A DNA stretch of 64,000 nt from Rhizobium sp. R634 (lineage in GTDB: Bacteria > Pseudomonadota > Alphaproteobacteria > Rhizobiales > Rhizobiaceae). A program made the translations under genes and the position numbers. The notes below the pieces were generated by a model. The model was not told the origin of the DNA, searched no databases, and worked only from the letters and a program-made list of their open reading frames with translations. Below, piece after piece: positions 24,240 to 33,639 of the stretch. Numbering within the stretch: the stretch's first letter is position 1; the number at the start of each line of letters is the position of its first letter. The stretch covers positions 496,001 to 560,000 of the forward strand of contig NZ_LOKW01000012.1 in NCBI RefSeq assembly GCF_002211305.1, read 5' to 3'.

Positions 24240-25046
24240 TCAAGACGGGAGCCCGTCGAGGAAGGACAACACTGCGGCGTTGAACTCGGTCGGCCGCTGC
24301 AGCGGCGCAAAATGGCTGACGCCATTGAGATAGATCATCTGCGCACCGGGAATGCTGGCGGCGAGATATTCGGCATGATCGGGCTTGATGAACTCGTCAT
24401 GCTCACCGAGCACGATCGCCACCGGCACACGGATCTCAGCGAGATCGGCGGCATCATAGTTCGGTTCGGTCCTCATCATCAGGCTGACCGCATCGACGAA
24501 GCCTTTGAAATCGTCTGGTGTCGCCGACAATGCCGCATAGTCCTTGCCGTGCCTGCCGAAACAGCGGTCGATGACCGGCGTCGGAACGAATTCCAGCGTG
24601 CCGCTCGGATCCATGTTGCAGGCGAAGAAGAAGACGCCCTCGATGCGCGAGGGCACCGTCATCGCAAGGACAAGAGCGATACAGGCGCCGTCGCTCCAGC
24701 CGACGACGGCCGCTTTTTCCAGGCGCAGTTCATCCATGACCGCGAGCACGTCTGATGCCATCAGCTCATAAGTATAGGGACGGGAATCGCGGGTGCTGCG
24801 GCCATGGCCGCGGCTGTCGATCAGCACGACACGGCGGCCGCTGTCGAGCAGCGACGCGACCTGATAGCCCCAATTGCCGCTATGGCCGAGGCCGCCATGC
24901 AGCAGAATGACGGCAGGGCCATTCCCATAGCTCGCATACCAGATGCGCGCGCCAGCGCGTCCGATATGGCCCTCGACGGCGGCCGGCGGCAACGGCGCGG
25001 CGCCCTGTTCTTCGAAACGGATGAGTTCGTCGTCCTGTGCTTCCAT
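24240..25046 (-). CDS. Alpha/beta-hydrolase fold protein
   Basis: 268 residues, cytoplasmic. Oxyanion motif L-L-H-G-G-L-G-H-S-G-N-W, nucleophile elbow G-W-S-D-G (Ser), and final His in N-G-V-S-H-F-A-P. It belongs with meta-cleavage hydrolases, haloperoxidases and related esterases; no substrate can be given. The ATG at 25046 has AAAAGGAG upstream. It lies 46 bp upstream of the exonuclease on the same strand and may share a transcript. Confidence 0.85.
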   Translation of the reverse strand: MEAQDDELIRFEEQGAAPLPPAAVEGHIGRAGARIWYASYGNGPAVILLHGGLGHSGNWGYQVASLLDSGRRVVLIDSRGHGRSTRDSRPYTYELMASDVLAVMDELRLEKAAVVGWSDGACIALVLAMTVPSRIEGVFFFACNMDPSGTLEFVPTPVIDRCFGRHGKDYAALSATPDDFKGFVDAVSLMMRTEPNYDAADLAEIRVPVAIVLGEHDEFIKPDHAEYLAASIPGAQMIYLNGVSHFAPLQRPTEFNAAVLSFLDGLPS

Positions 25047-25167
25047 GGCGATGCCGCTCCTTTTCCGGGGAATAAACTGCGCGCATAGAAAAGCCGGAAA
25101 ACAGCCCAAGAACAACCAGAATCGCTTTCTAGCTGTTGCCTCGTTCGATGCAATCAGGGAGAGCAGG

Positions 25168-26139
25168 ATGGGCAGGAAGCTTTTCTATGGCGCGGCGGCG
25201 ATCGCGCTCGCCGCTGTTGGCATCTATCTCAACAATACAAACCTGCTTGCCGAACATCGGCCGGGAAAGCCGGTGCTGCTTGCCCATCGCGGCATCGCCC
25301 AGCGCTTCGACGAGACCGATCTGAAAAATGACACCTGCACGGCGAGCCGCATGCTGCCGCCCAAACACGACTATCTGGAAAACACCATTCCGTCGATGCA
25401 GGCAGGTTTTGCAGCCGGCGCCGATATCGTCGAGATCGACGTGCATCCGACGACCGACGGCGAGTTCGCCGTCTTTCACGACTGGACGCTCGACTGCCGC
25501 ACCGACGGGCGCGGTGTGACGCGCGAACATTCGATGGCGGAAATGAAGAAGCTCGACATCGGGTATGGTTACACCGCCGATGGCGGCAAGAGCTTTCCTT
25601 TCCGCGGCCGTGGCATCGGCATGATGCCGACGCTGGCGCAAGTGCTTTCGACCTTTCCGGATCGGCGCTTCCTCATCAACGTCAAGAGCCGCGACCCTTC
25701 CGAAGGCGAAAAGCTCGCCGCCGTGCTCAACGGGCTTTCCGCCGAGCGCCGGGCAGAGATCATCGTCTATGGCGGGGACGAGCCGATCGACGTCCTACGC
25801 CGGCTCGCGCCCGATATCAGGACCGCATCGCGCAAGAGCCTGAAGGGCTGCCTCACCGGCTATATCGCCTATGGCTGGACCGATCTGCTGCCGGATGCCT
25901 GCAAGCATGGGATGATGCTGGTGCCAGTCAATATCGCGCCGTGGCTCTGGGGCTGGCCGGACCGTTTCCTCAATCGGATGAAGGATGCCGGCACCGACGT
26001 CTTCGTGCTCGGCCCCTATCGCGGCGGCGATTTTTCCACCGGCATCGACGATCCCACGCAGCTGGCGCGTCTGCCGCAGAACTATGCAGCGGGCATATGG
26101 ACGAACGAGATCGAGGCGATCGGCAAGCTCGTGGAATGA
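25168..26139 (+). CDS. Glycerophosphodiester phosphodiesterase
   Basis: 323 residues, exported or membrane-anchored: after a short basic start comes a hydrophobic segment (F-Y-G-A-A-A-I-A-L-A-A-V-G-I-Y). The GDPD core is L-L-A-H-R-G, E-N-T-I-P-S-M, G-A-D-I-V-E-I-D-V-H-P-T-T-D-G and V-F-H-D-W, containing the conserved His and metal-binding acids. It hydrolyses deacylated phospholipids to glycerol-3-phosphate and an alcohol. The ATG at 25168 follows AGGGAGAGCAGG. It converges on the EAL/GGDEF gene, 3 bp apart. Confidence 0.88.
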   Translation: MGRKLFYGAAAIALAAVGIYLNNTNLLAEHRPGKPVLLAHRGIAQRFDETDLKNDTCTASRMLPPKHDYLENTIPSMQAGFAAGADIVEIDVHPTTDGEFAVFHDWTLDCRTDGRGVTREHSMAEMKKLDIGYGYTADGGKSFPFRGRGIGMMPTLAQVLSTFPDRRFLINVKSRDPSEGEKLAAVLNGLSAERRAEIIVYGGDEPIDVLRRLAPDIRTASRKSLKGCLTGYIAYGWTDLLPDACKHGMMLVPVNIAPWLWGWPDRFLNRMKDAGTDVFVLGPYRGGDFSTGIDDPTQLARLPQNYAAGIWTNEIEAIGKLVE

Positions 26140-26142
26140 AGC

Positions 26143-28491
26143 TCAGAGGCTGCCTGCCTGCAGCAATGCGGCAATCCCGTCGGGAGAGACCGGCTTCGAG
26201 AAGCAGTAACCCTGCGCCTCGTCGCAGCCGGCCTGGCGCAGGAAATCCAGCTGGGCGTCGGTTTCCACGCCCTCGGCGAGAACCGACAGCTTCAGCGTCC
26301 GCGCCAGCGAAATGACGGCCGAGACGATGGCGACGGCGGTTTTGTCGCCCGGCAGGGCTTCGACCAGCGAACGGTCCATCTTCAGGCGGTCGAAGGGGAA
26401 GGTCTTCAGCGCCGCGAGGCTGGAATAGCCGGAGCCGAAATCGTCGATCGACAGGCGCACCCCAAGCGCACGCAGCGATTCCATCATGGCGAGCGCGCGT
26501 TCGGCATCCTGCATCACCACACTCTCGGTGACTTCCAACTCCAGCCAATGGGACTTCAGGTCGTGGCGTTCGAGCGCTTCGGCGACATGTTTTGCGAAAT
26601 CCGGATCGGCGAACTGCTTGGCGGAGACGTTGACGGCGATCGTCATCGGGGTCAGGCCCATGTCCTGCCAGTGGCGGGCCCGGCGGCATGCCTCGTTCAA
26701 TACCCAGAGGCCGAGGTGAACGATGAGGCCGGTCTCTTCGGCGAGCGGAATGAAATTGACCGGCGGCACCCTGCCTTTTGCCGGATGGCTCCAGCGCACC
26801 AGGGCCTCGAGGCCGGTGATGCGGCCGGTCGCGACATCGACCTGCGGCTGGTACTCCAGGAAAAGCTGATCGCCGACGATCGCCTGATGCAATTCCTCGC
26901 GTTCGCTGAGCGGCATTCCGACGGGCGTGCTGCCGACGCCATCGTGATACTGCAGCGTGCTGCGGCCGAGTTCCTTGGCACGGTACATGGCGCGATCGGC
27001 ATTGGCGAGAAGCTCTTCCGACGTCGCGCCATCGAAGGGGAAGGAGGCGACGCCGATGCTCGAGGTGACGGCGAACTCGCCGTCCTCGTCGCGGACCGGC
27101 CGGTTGATCGCCTTCTGCAATTCGCGCAGGCGGCGCATGATGCCGGCATCATGGCTCGACTGGTGGACGAGAACCACGAGGAATTCGTCTCCGCCGAGAC
27201 GCACCACCATATCCGAAGCCCGCACGCTGTTGACCATGCGGACGGCGATTTCCTTCAGCACTTCGTCGCCGGCGGCATGGCCGCGCCCGTCGTTAATGTC
27301 CTTGAAATTGTCGAGATCGATATAGGCGACGGTGACCTTGCGATTGTTGCGCCGGGCCTGGTCGAGGATATTGGCCAGCCGTTCCTTCAGGAAGGCACGG
27401 TTGGGCAGGCCCGTCAGATCGTCATGATGAGCCATGAAATGGATGCGGTCATCGACACGCTTGCGTTCGATGGCGATGCCGGCGATGTGGGTGGCGAGCG
27501 CCACCAGCTTCATCTCGCGTTCGGTCGGCCTGCGCACCTCCCGGGAATAGAGCGCGAAAGTGCCGAGCACATTGTTCTGCGAGGTGGCGATCGGCGTTGA
27601 CCAGCAGGAGCGAAAACCGAACGGGGCAACCAGCGCGCGGAAGTCCTCCCAGAGCGGGTCGCTCATCACGTCCTCGACGATCACGGTCTGACCGCGCCAG
27701 GCGGCGGTGCCGCAGGAGCCGACTTTCGGGCCGATCGAGACGCCATCGATCAAACGGCTGTAGCCGCCGGGCAGGTTGGGAGCCGCGCCGTGATAGAGCC
27801 GGGTGCCCTCGCTGTCGAGCAGCAGGACGGAGCCGTCGATGCCGGTCAGCTGCGCCTCGATCATCAGCACCAGCGCCTCGAGGATCATCGGCAAGGGCTC
27901 GTTGCGGGCGATCATCTCGAGCAGGTTCGCCTGGCCGCGATAGAGATCCTCCTGCAGCTTGCGTTCGGTGATATCGCGGGAAACGCCGATCAGACCGATG
28001 ATCTCGCCGCGATCGTTGCGCAGCGGTATCTTCGAGGTCAGCCGGACGATCGGCTTGCCGCCGCCGGGCAGCACGACCGTTTCTTCCATATCGATGCGGG
28101 CTTGCCCGGTCGCCATGATCTGCTGTTCGATGTCGAAGTGGCGGCGGGCCGTCTCAAAGTCGAACAGGTCAAAATCACGCTTGCCGGTCAGCTTTTCAGC
28201 ACTTTCCAGGCCGAGGCAGCTCGCCGTGACGGCGTTGGCGAAGACGAAGCGGCTATCGCGGTCCTTGACGTAGAGAAAGTCGGGAAGTTCGTGGACGATC
28301 GCCTTAAGGCGCAGGTTCTCGATGCCTTCGGAGAGATGGTGGGCGGTCGATGCCATCATTGCCTCCGTCGCGGCGACGATACGGCGCGTTTCAGTGGTCA
28401 GGGCATCGGCTGATTCCCATCGCCTGGCACTCACTTCAGGCATGACCCCATTCTCCCCGGCGGCCGAAGGCCGTATCCCCGCAATATCCAT
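26143..28491 (-). CDS. PAS-GAF-GGDEF-EAL cyclic-di-GMP turnover protein
   Basis: About 782 residues, cytoplasmic. In order: a PAS domain (D-F-L-Y-V-K-D-R-D-S-R-F to S-R-D-I-T-E-R), a GAF domain (G-S-C-G-T-A-A-W-R), a GGDEF domain with an intact R-L-G-G-D-E-F and an I-site R-A-S-D five residues before it, and an EAL domain with G-L-E-A-L-V-R-W, N-V-S-A-K-Q-F, D-D-F-G-S-G-Y and A-E-G-V-E-T. All catalytic residues needed for both synthesis and breakdown look present. Possible starts are 28524, 28491 and 28443; I take 28491. It is divergent from the Tat-exported gene. Confidence 0.88.
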   Translation of the reverse strand: MDIAGIRPSAAGENGVMPEVSARRWESADALTTETRRIVAATEAMMASTAHHLSEGIENLRLKAIVHELPDFLYVKDRDSRFVFANAVTASCLGLESAEKLTGKRDFDLFDFETARRHFDIEQQIMATGQARIDMEETVVLPGGGKPIVRLTSKIPLRNDRGEIIGLIGVSRDITERKLQEDLYRGQANLLEMIARNEPLPMILEALVLMIEAQLTGIDGSVLLLDSEGTRLYHGAAPNLPGGYSRLIDGVSIGPKVGSCGTAAWRGQTVIVEDVMSDPLWEDFRALVAPFGFRSCWSTPIATSQNNVLGTFALYSREVRRPTEREMKLVALATHIAGIAIERKRVDDRIHFMAHHDDLTGLPNRAFLKERLANILDQARRNNRKVTVAYIDLDNFKDINDGRGHAAGDEVLKEIAVRMVNSVRASDMVVRLGGDEFLVVLVHQSSHDAGIMRRLRELQKAINRPVRDEDGEFAVTSSIGVASFPFDGATSEELLANADRAMYRAKELGRSTLQYHDGVGSTPVGMPLSEREELHQAIVGDQLFLEYQPQVDVATGRITGLEALVRWSHPAKGRVPPVNFIPLAEETGLIVHLGLWVLNEACRRARHWQDMGLTPMTIAVNVSAKQFADPDFAKHVAEALERHDLKSHWLELEVTESVVMQDAERALAMMESLRALGVRLSIDDFGSGYSSLAALKTFPFDRLKMDRSLVEALPGDKTAVAIVSAVISLARTLKLSVLAEGVETDAQLDFLRQAGCDEAQGYCFSKPVSPDGIAALLQAGSL

Positions 28492-28691
28492 CAGCGAAAC
28501 TCTTCGTTTCAGAGTATTCGGCATTTCCTTCGGCTTGCTTAAATGAAAGGGTGAATGAGACGCCAATATCCGCGGCGATTTCCTGCCTTTGTCTGCGGCG
28601 GCAACTGTAATACCGGCCGCCTGTGCCAAAAGGATACATGCCGGGCTGGCATATTTCCTGCTTCGGGCCTGCCATGAAAAGAGATATCGGG

Positions 28692-30062
28692 ATGCCTTCA
28701 CGCCGTGACATGCTTCTGCTTCTCGCCGCCTCGGCAGTGGCCGGATGGACGCCGCCGCGCGCCCTCGCCTCGCCGCTGACGGCGGCCGCCGAGCCGGATC
28801 TGCGCGGCGCGATCGACGCCGTCGAATACCGCGTCATTCCCGAAAGCGGCGATCGCAAGACCCGCAACCTGCAGCAGATGATCGAACAGGCGGCGCGCGA
28901 GAACGTGCCTGTTTTCCTGCCGCCCGGCACCTACCGGATCTCCAATCTCACCCTGCCCGACAATACGCGCATCACTGGCGTGCCCGGCGCCTCGCGGATC
29001 GTCTATACCGGCGAGGGCCACCTCTTTGCGGCCGAAAACGTGCGGCGCATCGAGCTTTCCAATCTCGTCATCGACGGCGGCAACCGCTGGCTTGGCGACT
29101 ATGCCGGCGGGCTCGTTCAATTTACCGGCGTCGACGAGGTGCTGATCGACAATTGCGAGATCGGCGGCAGCCGCAAGCACGGCCTGCAACTGGAGCGCTG
29201 CGGCGGGCGGATCGAGCGCAGCCGCATTTCCGGCGCTGCGCAATCCGGGCTTTACGCGGTCGATTCCGCCAGTCTTTCGATCGTTGCGAATACGGTCTCG
29301 GATTGCGGCAATGGCGGCATCCTCGTGCATCGCTGGAAGAAGGCGGAGGACGGCACGGTCGTTTCAGGAAACCGCATTTCCAACATCCGCGCCAATGATG
29401 GCGGCACCGGCCAGAACGGCAACGGCATCAATATCTTCCGCGCCGACGGCGTGATGGTGGTGAACAACCACATATCCGACTGCGCTTTCACGGCGATCCG
29501 CGCCAATTCGGCCTCGGACATCCAGATCAGCAGCAACCAGTGCCGACGCTCCGGCGAGACGGCAATCTATGTCGAATTCGCTTTCGAGGGCGCGGTCGTT
29601 TCCGCCAATCTGATCGATGGAGCTGCGAACGGCATTTCGATCGCCAATTTCGACGAAGGCGGGCGGCTCGCGAGCGTCACCGGCAATATCGTGCGCAACC
29701 TTACGCTGAAAGGCCCATACCAGCATGAAGTCGGCTTCGGCATCGGCATTGCGGCGGAGGCCGACACGCTGATCTCAGGCAACGTAATCGAGGGTGCGCC
29801 GCGCTGGGGCCTGCAGATCGGATGGGGTCCCTATCTCCGCAACGTCATCGTCAACGGCAATGTGGTGCGCAAGGCGCCGATCGGCTGCGCGGTCTCGGTC
29901 GCCGATGGCGCGGGAACCGCCGTCATCACCGACAATGTGTTTCAGGAGACCCCAGAGGGTGCGGTTCTCGGCTTTCAATGGGAGAAGAAAGTTTCCGGCG
30001 AAATGGCGGGCGGCGGCTCGCCCTATGCGCAGCTCACCGTCGAGAGAAACCGCATCTCCTGA
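28692..30062 (+). CDS. TIGR03808-type Tat-exported parallel beta-helix protein
   Basis: 456 residues. The N-terminus P-S-R-R-D-M-L-L-L-L-A-A-S-A is a twin-arginine signal, with cleavage probably after A-L-A-S. The body is a run of imperfect strand repeats (N-G-I-N-I-F, N-H-I-S-D-C, S-S-N-Q-C-R-R-S) forming a right-handed beta-helix like pectate-lyase/periplasmic repeat proteins. Length and repeat style fit the TIGR03808 family, seen mainly in Rhizobiales. No catalytic residues are evident. Start 28692 or the in-frame 28674; AAGAGA precedes 28692. Confidence 0.8.
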   Translation: MPSRRDMLLLLAASAVAGWTPPRALASPLTAAAEPDLRGAIDAVEYRVIPESGDRKTRNLQQMIEQAARENVPVFLPPGTYRISNLTLPDNTRITGVPGASRIVYTGEGHLFAAENVRRIELSNLVIDGGNRWLGDYAGGLVQFTGVDEVLIDNCEIGGSRKHGLQLERCGGRIERSRISGAAQSGLYAVDSASLSIVANTVSDCGNGGILVHRWKKAEDGTVVSGNRISNIRANDGGTGQNGNGINIFRADGVMVVNNHISDCAFTAIRANSASDIQISSNQCRRSGETAIYVEFAFEGAVVSANLIDGAANGISIANFDEGGRLASVTGNIVRNLTLKGPYQHEVGFGIGIAAEADTLISGNVIEGAPRWGLQIGWGPYLRNVIVNGNVVRKAPIGCAVSVADGAGTAVITDNVFQETPEGAVLGFQWEKKVSGEMAGGGSPYAQLTVERNRIS

Positions 30063-30100
30063 CAAGCAGCGCCGGAAGCCTTGGATTGCGCTGCGGGCGA

Positions 30101-30340
30101 TCAGGGACGACCGCTTCCCTTCCTATGCTCGCTTTCCTGATTGACGCCGCGCACCATGTTGCGATCTTCGTTTCCAGTGTCCGGGCCGGCCTTCAAGTCG
30201 CTTCCTTTTCGGTGCGCTTCCCTCGCCTGTTCGTTCCGGTGCAGATCGGCCGAAGCGTCGAAAGACTCATCGGCATTTGCGGTTTTTTCGCGCTTTTCCA
30301 TCACGCGAAGCTGCTGTTCATGCGTCTTCTTCCCCGCCAT
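30101..30340 (-). CDS. Small hydrophilic hypothetical protein
   Basis: 79 residues, strongly charged: [19 protein letters not shown], then an acidic stretch D-E-S-F-D-A-S-A and a basic C-terminus. It looks disordered or DNA-associated and has no recognised domain. AAAGGAAG lies seven bases before the ATG, and third-position GC fits. It converges on the Tat-exported gene. Real but unassigned. Confidence 0.7.
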   Translation of the reverse strand: MAGKKTHEQQLRVMEKREKTANADESFDASADLHRNEQAREAHRKGSDLKAGPDTGNEDRNMVRGVNQESEHRKGSGRP

Positions 30341-30554
30341 GATATTCTTCCTTTCCCTAGTACCTGTGCTTCGCGCACGGCTGGTCGCCTTGGAGCCTCG
30401 ATGGCTCCGGTCTCCTGGCCGAACCTGCCGGCGTCGCCATTGTTCCCCGAACACCGCCACAGCATCAAAAGCTTTCATCGTCCCATCAGCGGCGAGGACT
30501 TTTCCGAGGACGAGCTGGCGTTTACGGTTTCTCCGAAACATCGGGGATCTTGCC

Positions 30555-31220
30555 ATGCTGACGATTTACGGAGTCTATCGATCGCGCGCATCACGCGTCT
30601 ACTGGATGGCGGAGGAGCTCGGGCTCCAGTTCCAATCGGTGCCGGTGCTGCAGGCAAGACGGCTGGCGAACCCGCTTTCTGACGAGGCGCCTGTCAACAC
30701 CTACTCGCCGGATTTTCTCGCCGTGAACCCGATGGGACAGATCCCCAGCATCAAGGATGGCGACGTCGTGATGCACGAGTCGCTGGCGATCAATCTCTAC
30801 CTCGCGCGCAAACATGGCGGACCGCTTTCCGGAAAAACCGTCGAAGAAGACGGATTGCTGACGATGTGGACGGTCTGGGCGGCATCGCAGGTCGAACCCG
30901 AGACCGTGAGGATCGTGCTCACCTATGATAACGGGCTCGAAAACAGCGAGGGCGGCAAGCAGACGATCGCGGTGGCCTGCCGCTCCCTGCGCAGACCGCT
31001 TGCGGCGCTCGAAAGCCACCTTGCCGGCAGGCAGTGGATCGTCGGCGACCGCTTCACCGTTGCCGATCTCAACATCGCCGAGGTGCTGCGCTACGCCCAG
31101 AGCGAAGAAACCCTTTTCGACGCCCATCCGAACGTCAAGGCCTGGATCGAACGCTGCCAGTCCCGTCCGGCCTATAAGGCGATGCAGGCGAAACGCGGCA
31201 AGGAGCCGATCGAAGTCTGA
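30555..31220 (+). CDS. Glutathione S-transferase family protein
   Basis: 221 residues. The thioredoxin-like N-domain ([15 protein letters not shown]) has the usual Ser/Arg region at the glutathione site, with N-P-M-G-Q-I-P-S and [11 protein letters not shown]. The helical C-domain includes F-T-V-A-D-L-N-I-A. Substrates are unknown. Its stop is one base from the LysR gene's stop on the opposite strand, so the two converge. Confidence 0.87.
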   Translation: MLTIYGVYRSRASRVYWMAEELGLQFQSVPVLQARRLANPLSDEAPVNTYSPDFLAVNPMGQIPSIKDGDVVMHESLAINLYLARKHGGPLSGKTVEEDGLLTMWTVWAASQVEPETVRIVLTYDNGLENSEGGKQTIAVACRSLRRPLAALESHLAGRQWIVGDRFTVADLNIAEVLRYAQSEETLFDAHPNVKAWIERCQSRPAYKAMQAKRGKEPIEV

Positions 31221-31221
31221 A

Positions 31222-32118
31222 TTATTCAAACAAGGCGACGGTGCCGGCCATTTCCTCACGGATCCACGCCTTGAAATCCCGCACCTTCTTCGGCTCGCGC
31301 GTGCCTTCCGCCGTGACGAAGTAATGGCCGAAGCCGGTTCGCGCGCGAATCCCGAAGGGAGCGACCAGCCGGCCTTCGGCAAGCGAAAATGCGGCAAGGG
31401 TCTGCCAGGCGAGCATGACGCCCTGCCCGGCGATGGCAGCATCGAGGCAGAGCGAGGCATCGTTGAAGACGTGGCGGGTTGCAAGCGTGGCGCCTGACAG
31501 GCCCGCCTCGCGCATCCAGACTTCCCAGCTGAACATGGCGCGGCCGTCGATGACGGCGGGCAGTGCCAGGATATCGGCAGGCTCCTTCAATCTCGCCGCC
31601 ATCTCGGGAGAGCAGACGGGAAAAACCTCCTGTTCCAGCAGCAGCTCCGCCCGCACATCCGGCCATTTGCCGACGCCGACGCGAATGCCGATATCGACAT
31701 CGCAGAGCGCAGGATTGACGAGATTGTGCGTCGCATCCAATCTCAGTTTGATATCGGGATGACGTTCGGCAAAGCGATCGAGCCGGCAGACGAGCCAGCG
31801 CGCGGCAAAAACCGGCGCCACGGAGATTGTCAGGATCGTATCGTCCTTACGCTGGGCGATCGAGACGGCGGCCGAAAGACGGGCAAAACCCTCGTCGAGC
31901 GCGAAGAGCACGGGCCGGGCCGCTTCGGTCACGATCATTCCCCTCGCGGTGCGCTCAAAGATCACCTGGCCGAGCTGCGCCTCCGCCTTGATGACCTGCT
32001 GACTGACGGCGCCGACCGAAACGCCGAGCTCTTCGGCGGCCGCCTGCAGCGAGCCGAGGCGCCCGACGGCTTCCAGCGCACGCAGGCCGTTGAGATGGAC
32101 GGAGTTCAAGTTCTTCAT
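31222..32118 (-). CDS. LysR-family regulator (GcvA-like)
   Basis: 298 residues. N-terminal HTH N-G-L-R-A-L-E-A-V-G-R-L-G-S-L-Q-A-A-A-E-E-L-G-V-S-V (residues 10-40), then the linker helix and a LysR substrate domain. The sequence resembles the GcvA group of LysR regulators. A palindrome, TATAG-N5-CTATA, overlaps its own start codon, fitting autorepression or an activation site for the small divergent gene at 32251. Confidence 0.86.
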   Translation of the reverse strand: MKNLNSVHLNGLRALEAVGRLGSLQAAAEELGVSVGAVSQQVIKAEAQLGQVIFERTARGMIVTEAARPVLFALDEGFARLSAAVSIAQRKDDTILTISVAPVFAARWLVCRLDRFAERHPDIKLRLDATHNLVNPALCDVDIGIRVGVGKWPDVRAELLLEQEVFPVCSPEMAARLKEPADILALPAVIDGRAMFSWEVWMREAGLSGATLATRHVFNDASLCLDAAIAGQGVMLAWQTLAAFSLAEGRLVAPFGIRARTGFGHYFVTAEGTREPKKVRDFKAWIREEMAGTVALFE

Positions 32119-32132
32119 ATAGTTTTTCTATA
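32118..32132. promoter_or_regulatory. Palindrome over the LysR start codon
   Basis: TATAG-TTTTT-CTATA is a perfect inverted repeat; its left end overlaps the ATG of the LysR gene. It is a candidate binding site for LysR itself, placed to affect both divergent genes. Confidence 0.45.
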
Positions 32133-32250
32133 ACGCCACCGCGTCAATCTCAATTGAAAAACGCGCCACCCCGGCCGATATTGCGACATGCATGCTCGAT
32201 GGCACCGGCCACAGGCGATCAAAATCCCGTTGAAGAAAGCGAGGCATGCC

Positions 32251-32448
32251 ATGTCATTTCTGAAGTTTTTCTTGAGGCCCGCCCTTAACTTCGCCAATAC
32301 CGACATTGCAGATCCCCCATGGAGGAGCGATCCGCTTCAGCATCCGGAGGTCGAGCGCATGTCGATGCGCGAAATCGCCGATCTGCCGCTTAGCATTCAG
32401 GCGGACGTTGCTGCCGAGGCCAATCCGCCCTTGGCGAAACGCGCGTGA
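32251..32448 (+). CDS. Small hypothetical protein divergent from LysR gene
   Basis: 65 residues starting M-S-F-L-K-F-F-L-R-P-A, a short hydrophobic/aromatic stretch, followed by a charged tail with R-M-S-M-R-E-I-A-D-L-P. It has a GAGG site six bases before the ATG. Close to a LysR gene and possibly its target. No domain recognised. Confidence 0.6.
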   Translation: MSFLKFFLRPALNFANTDIADPPWRSDPLQHPEVERMSMREIADLPLSIQADVAAEANPPLAKRA

Positions 32449-32487
32449 GAATATGCTAGGCTTCGCCCCGAGAAGAGGGGCGAAGCA

Positions 32488-32961
32488 ATGGCCGGCGATG
32501 TCGATGCGATCTTCGAACGGCTGAAGCGGCTGGCGGCGGAAGCCGGCCTGCCCGGCGTCGAAGAAAGCACCTCCTATGGCAATCCGGCGCTGAAGATAGG
32601 AGGCAAGAGTTTCGTCGCCGTGAAGAATGCCGAGACGATCGTGATTTCAATTGGTCTCGACGACAAGGATCACCTGCTCGAAATGGCGCCCGAGATCTAT
32701 TTCCAGACCGATCACTATGTCGGCTGGCCGTATCTCCCCCTGCGGGCCGCGATGATTGGCGACGAGGAATTGCGGTTCCGGCTGATCGGCGCCTGGCTTT
32801 TCCGGGCGCCGAAGAACTTGCGGCACGTTTCGGAGATCAGGCCTGATCGTAGGCCAGCGCCCGCTGGACGGCGGGGCGCTGCAGCATGCGGGCGTGGTGG
32901 TCGCTCGCCTTTTCGAAGCGGGCGGGATCGACGCCGTCGGCCGGCAGCCAGTCGGTCATGA
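32488..32961 (+). CDS. MmcQ/YjbR family protein with run-on C-terminus
   Basis: The first 120 or so residues match the YjbR (MmcQ, DUF419) family: G-V-E-E-S-T-S-Y-G-N-P-A-L-K-I-G-G-K and V-G-W-P-Y-L-P-L. These are small DNA-binding-like proteins. Family members end about here, but this frame continues 37 residues of basic, low-complexity sequence antisense to the next gene, until 32961. A TGA in a different frame at 32844 suggests the natural stop was displaced, or a sequencing or evolutionary frameshift. AGGGG precedes the ATG. Confidence 0.75.
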   Translation: MAGDVDAIFERLKRLAAEAGLPGVEESTSYGNPALKIGGKSFVAVKNAETIVISIGLDDKDHLLEMAPEIYFQTDHYVGWPYLPLRAAMIGDEELRFRLIGAWLFRAPKNLRHVSEIRPDRRPAPAGRRGAAACGRGGRSPFRSGRDRRRRPAASRS

Positions 32962-33457
32962 CGAAGAGATAAGGGTCAGCGAGCGAATAGGTCTCGCCCA
33001 TCACCCACGGGCTTTTGAACATCGTCTCTTCAATCAGGGTGAAACAATCGGCCATATTCTGCGGCACCTTCGCCTTCATCGCCTCGATTGCCGCGGGATC
33101 GTCGGACCAGCGGGAGCCGCGCGGGCGATGGGCATGGTTCACATGCACGGTCGAGCAGAGATAGCTGTTGAAGGACTGCAGCCGCGCCATCTCGAAAACA
33201 TCGCCGAGCGGCGCCAGTTTGGCAGCCGGCGCGCTTTCAGCGATAAAGCCGAGGATCGCCGGCGTTTCCGTCAGCACGCCGCGCTCGGTGACCAGCGCCG
33301 GCACGCGTCCTTTGGGGTTGATCTTCAGATAATCCGGCGAACGCTGCTCGCCATTGGCGAAGCTGAGCTTCTTCGTTTCAAAGGCGAGACCGGATTCTTC
33401 CAGGGCGATCAGGCTTGCAAGCGCGCAGGTTCCCGACGCGTAATACAATGTCAGCAT
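32837..33457 (-). CDS. Glutathione S-transferase family protein
   Basis: 206 residues. Thioredoxin-like N-domain M-L-T-L-Y-Y-A-S-G-T-C-A-L-A-S with a Cys near residue 11, N-P-K-G-R-V-P-A-L and L-T-E-T-P-A-I; C-domain F-N-S-Y-L-C and Y-S-L-A-D-P-Y-L. This resembles the beta-class-like bacterial GSTs with catalytic Cys. The ATG at 33457 has GGGAG upstream. It overlaps the run-on tail of the YjbR gene by 125 bp. Confidence 0.86.
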   Translation of the reverse strand: MLTLYYASGTCALASLIALEESGLAFETKKLSFANGEQRSPDYLKINPKGRVPALVTERGVLTETPAILGFIAESAPAAKLAPLGDVFEMARLQSFNSYLCSTVHVNHAHRPRGSRWSDDPAAIEAMKAKVPQNMADCFTLIEETMFKSPWVMGETYSLADPYLFVMTDWLPADGVDPARFEKASDHHARMLQRPAVQRALAYDQA

Positions 33458-33639
33458 AGTTCTCGACTCCCTTTCGGCAGCTCTTATACCAAGAAGAGAT
33501 GAGCCGTAACCAGCGAGATGAGGAGGAGCCGGCATTCCGGCCCCTCCGTTGCGCGCAAACGCCTCGCGATCTTTCAGATTGGCGGGTTGCGCTCACATAT
33601 CGCTGTCGCAAAACCGATGCGCATTTCGCCCGACATGTC

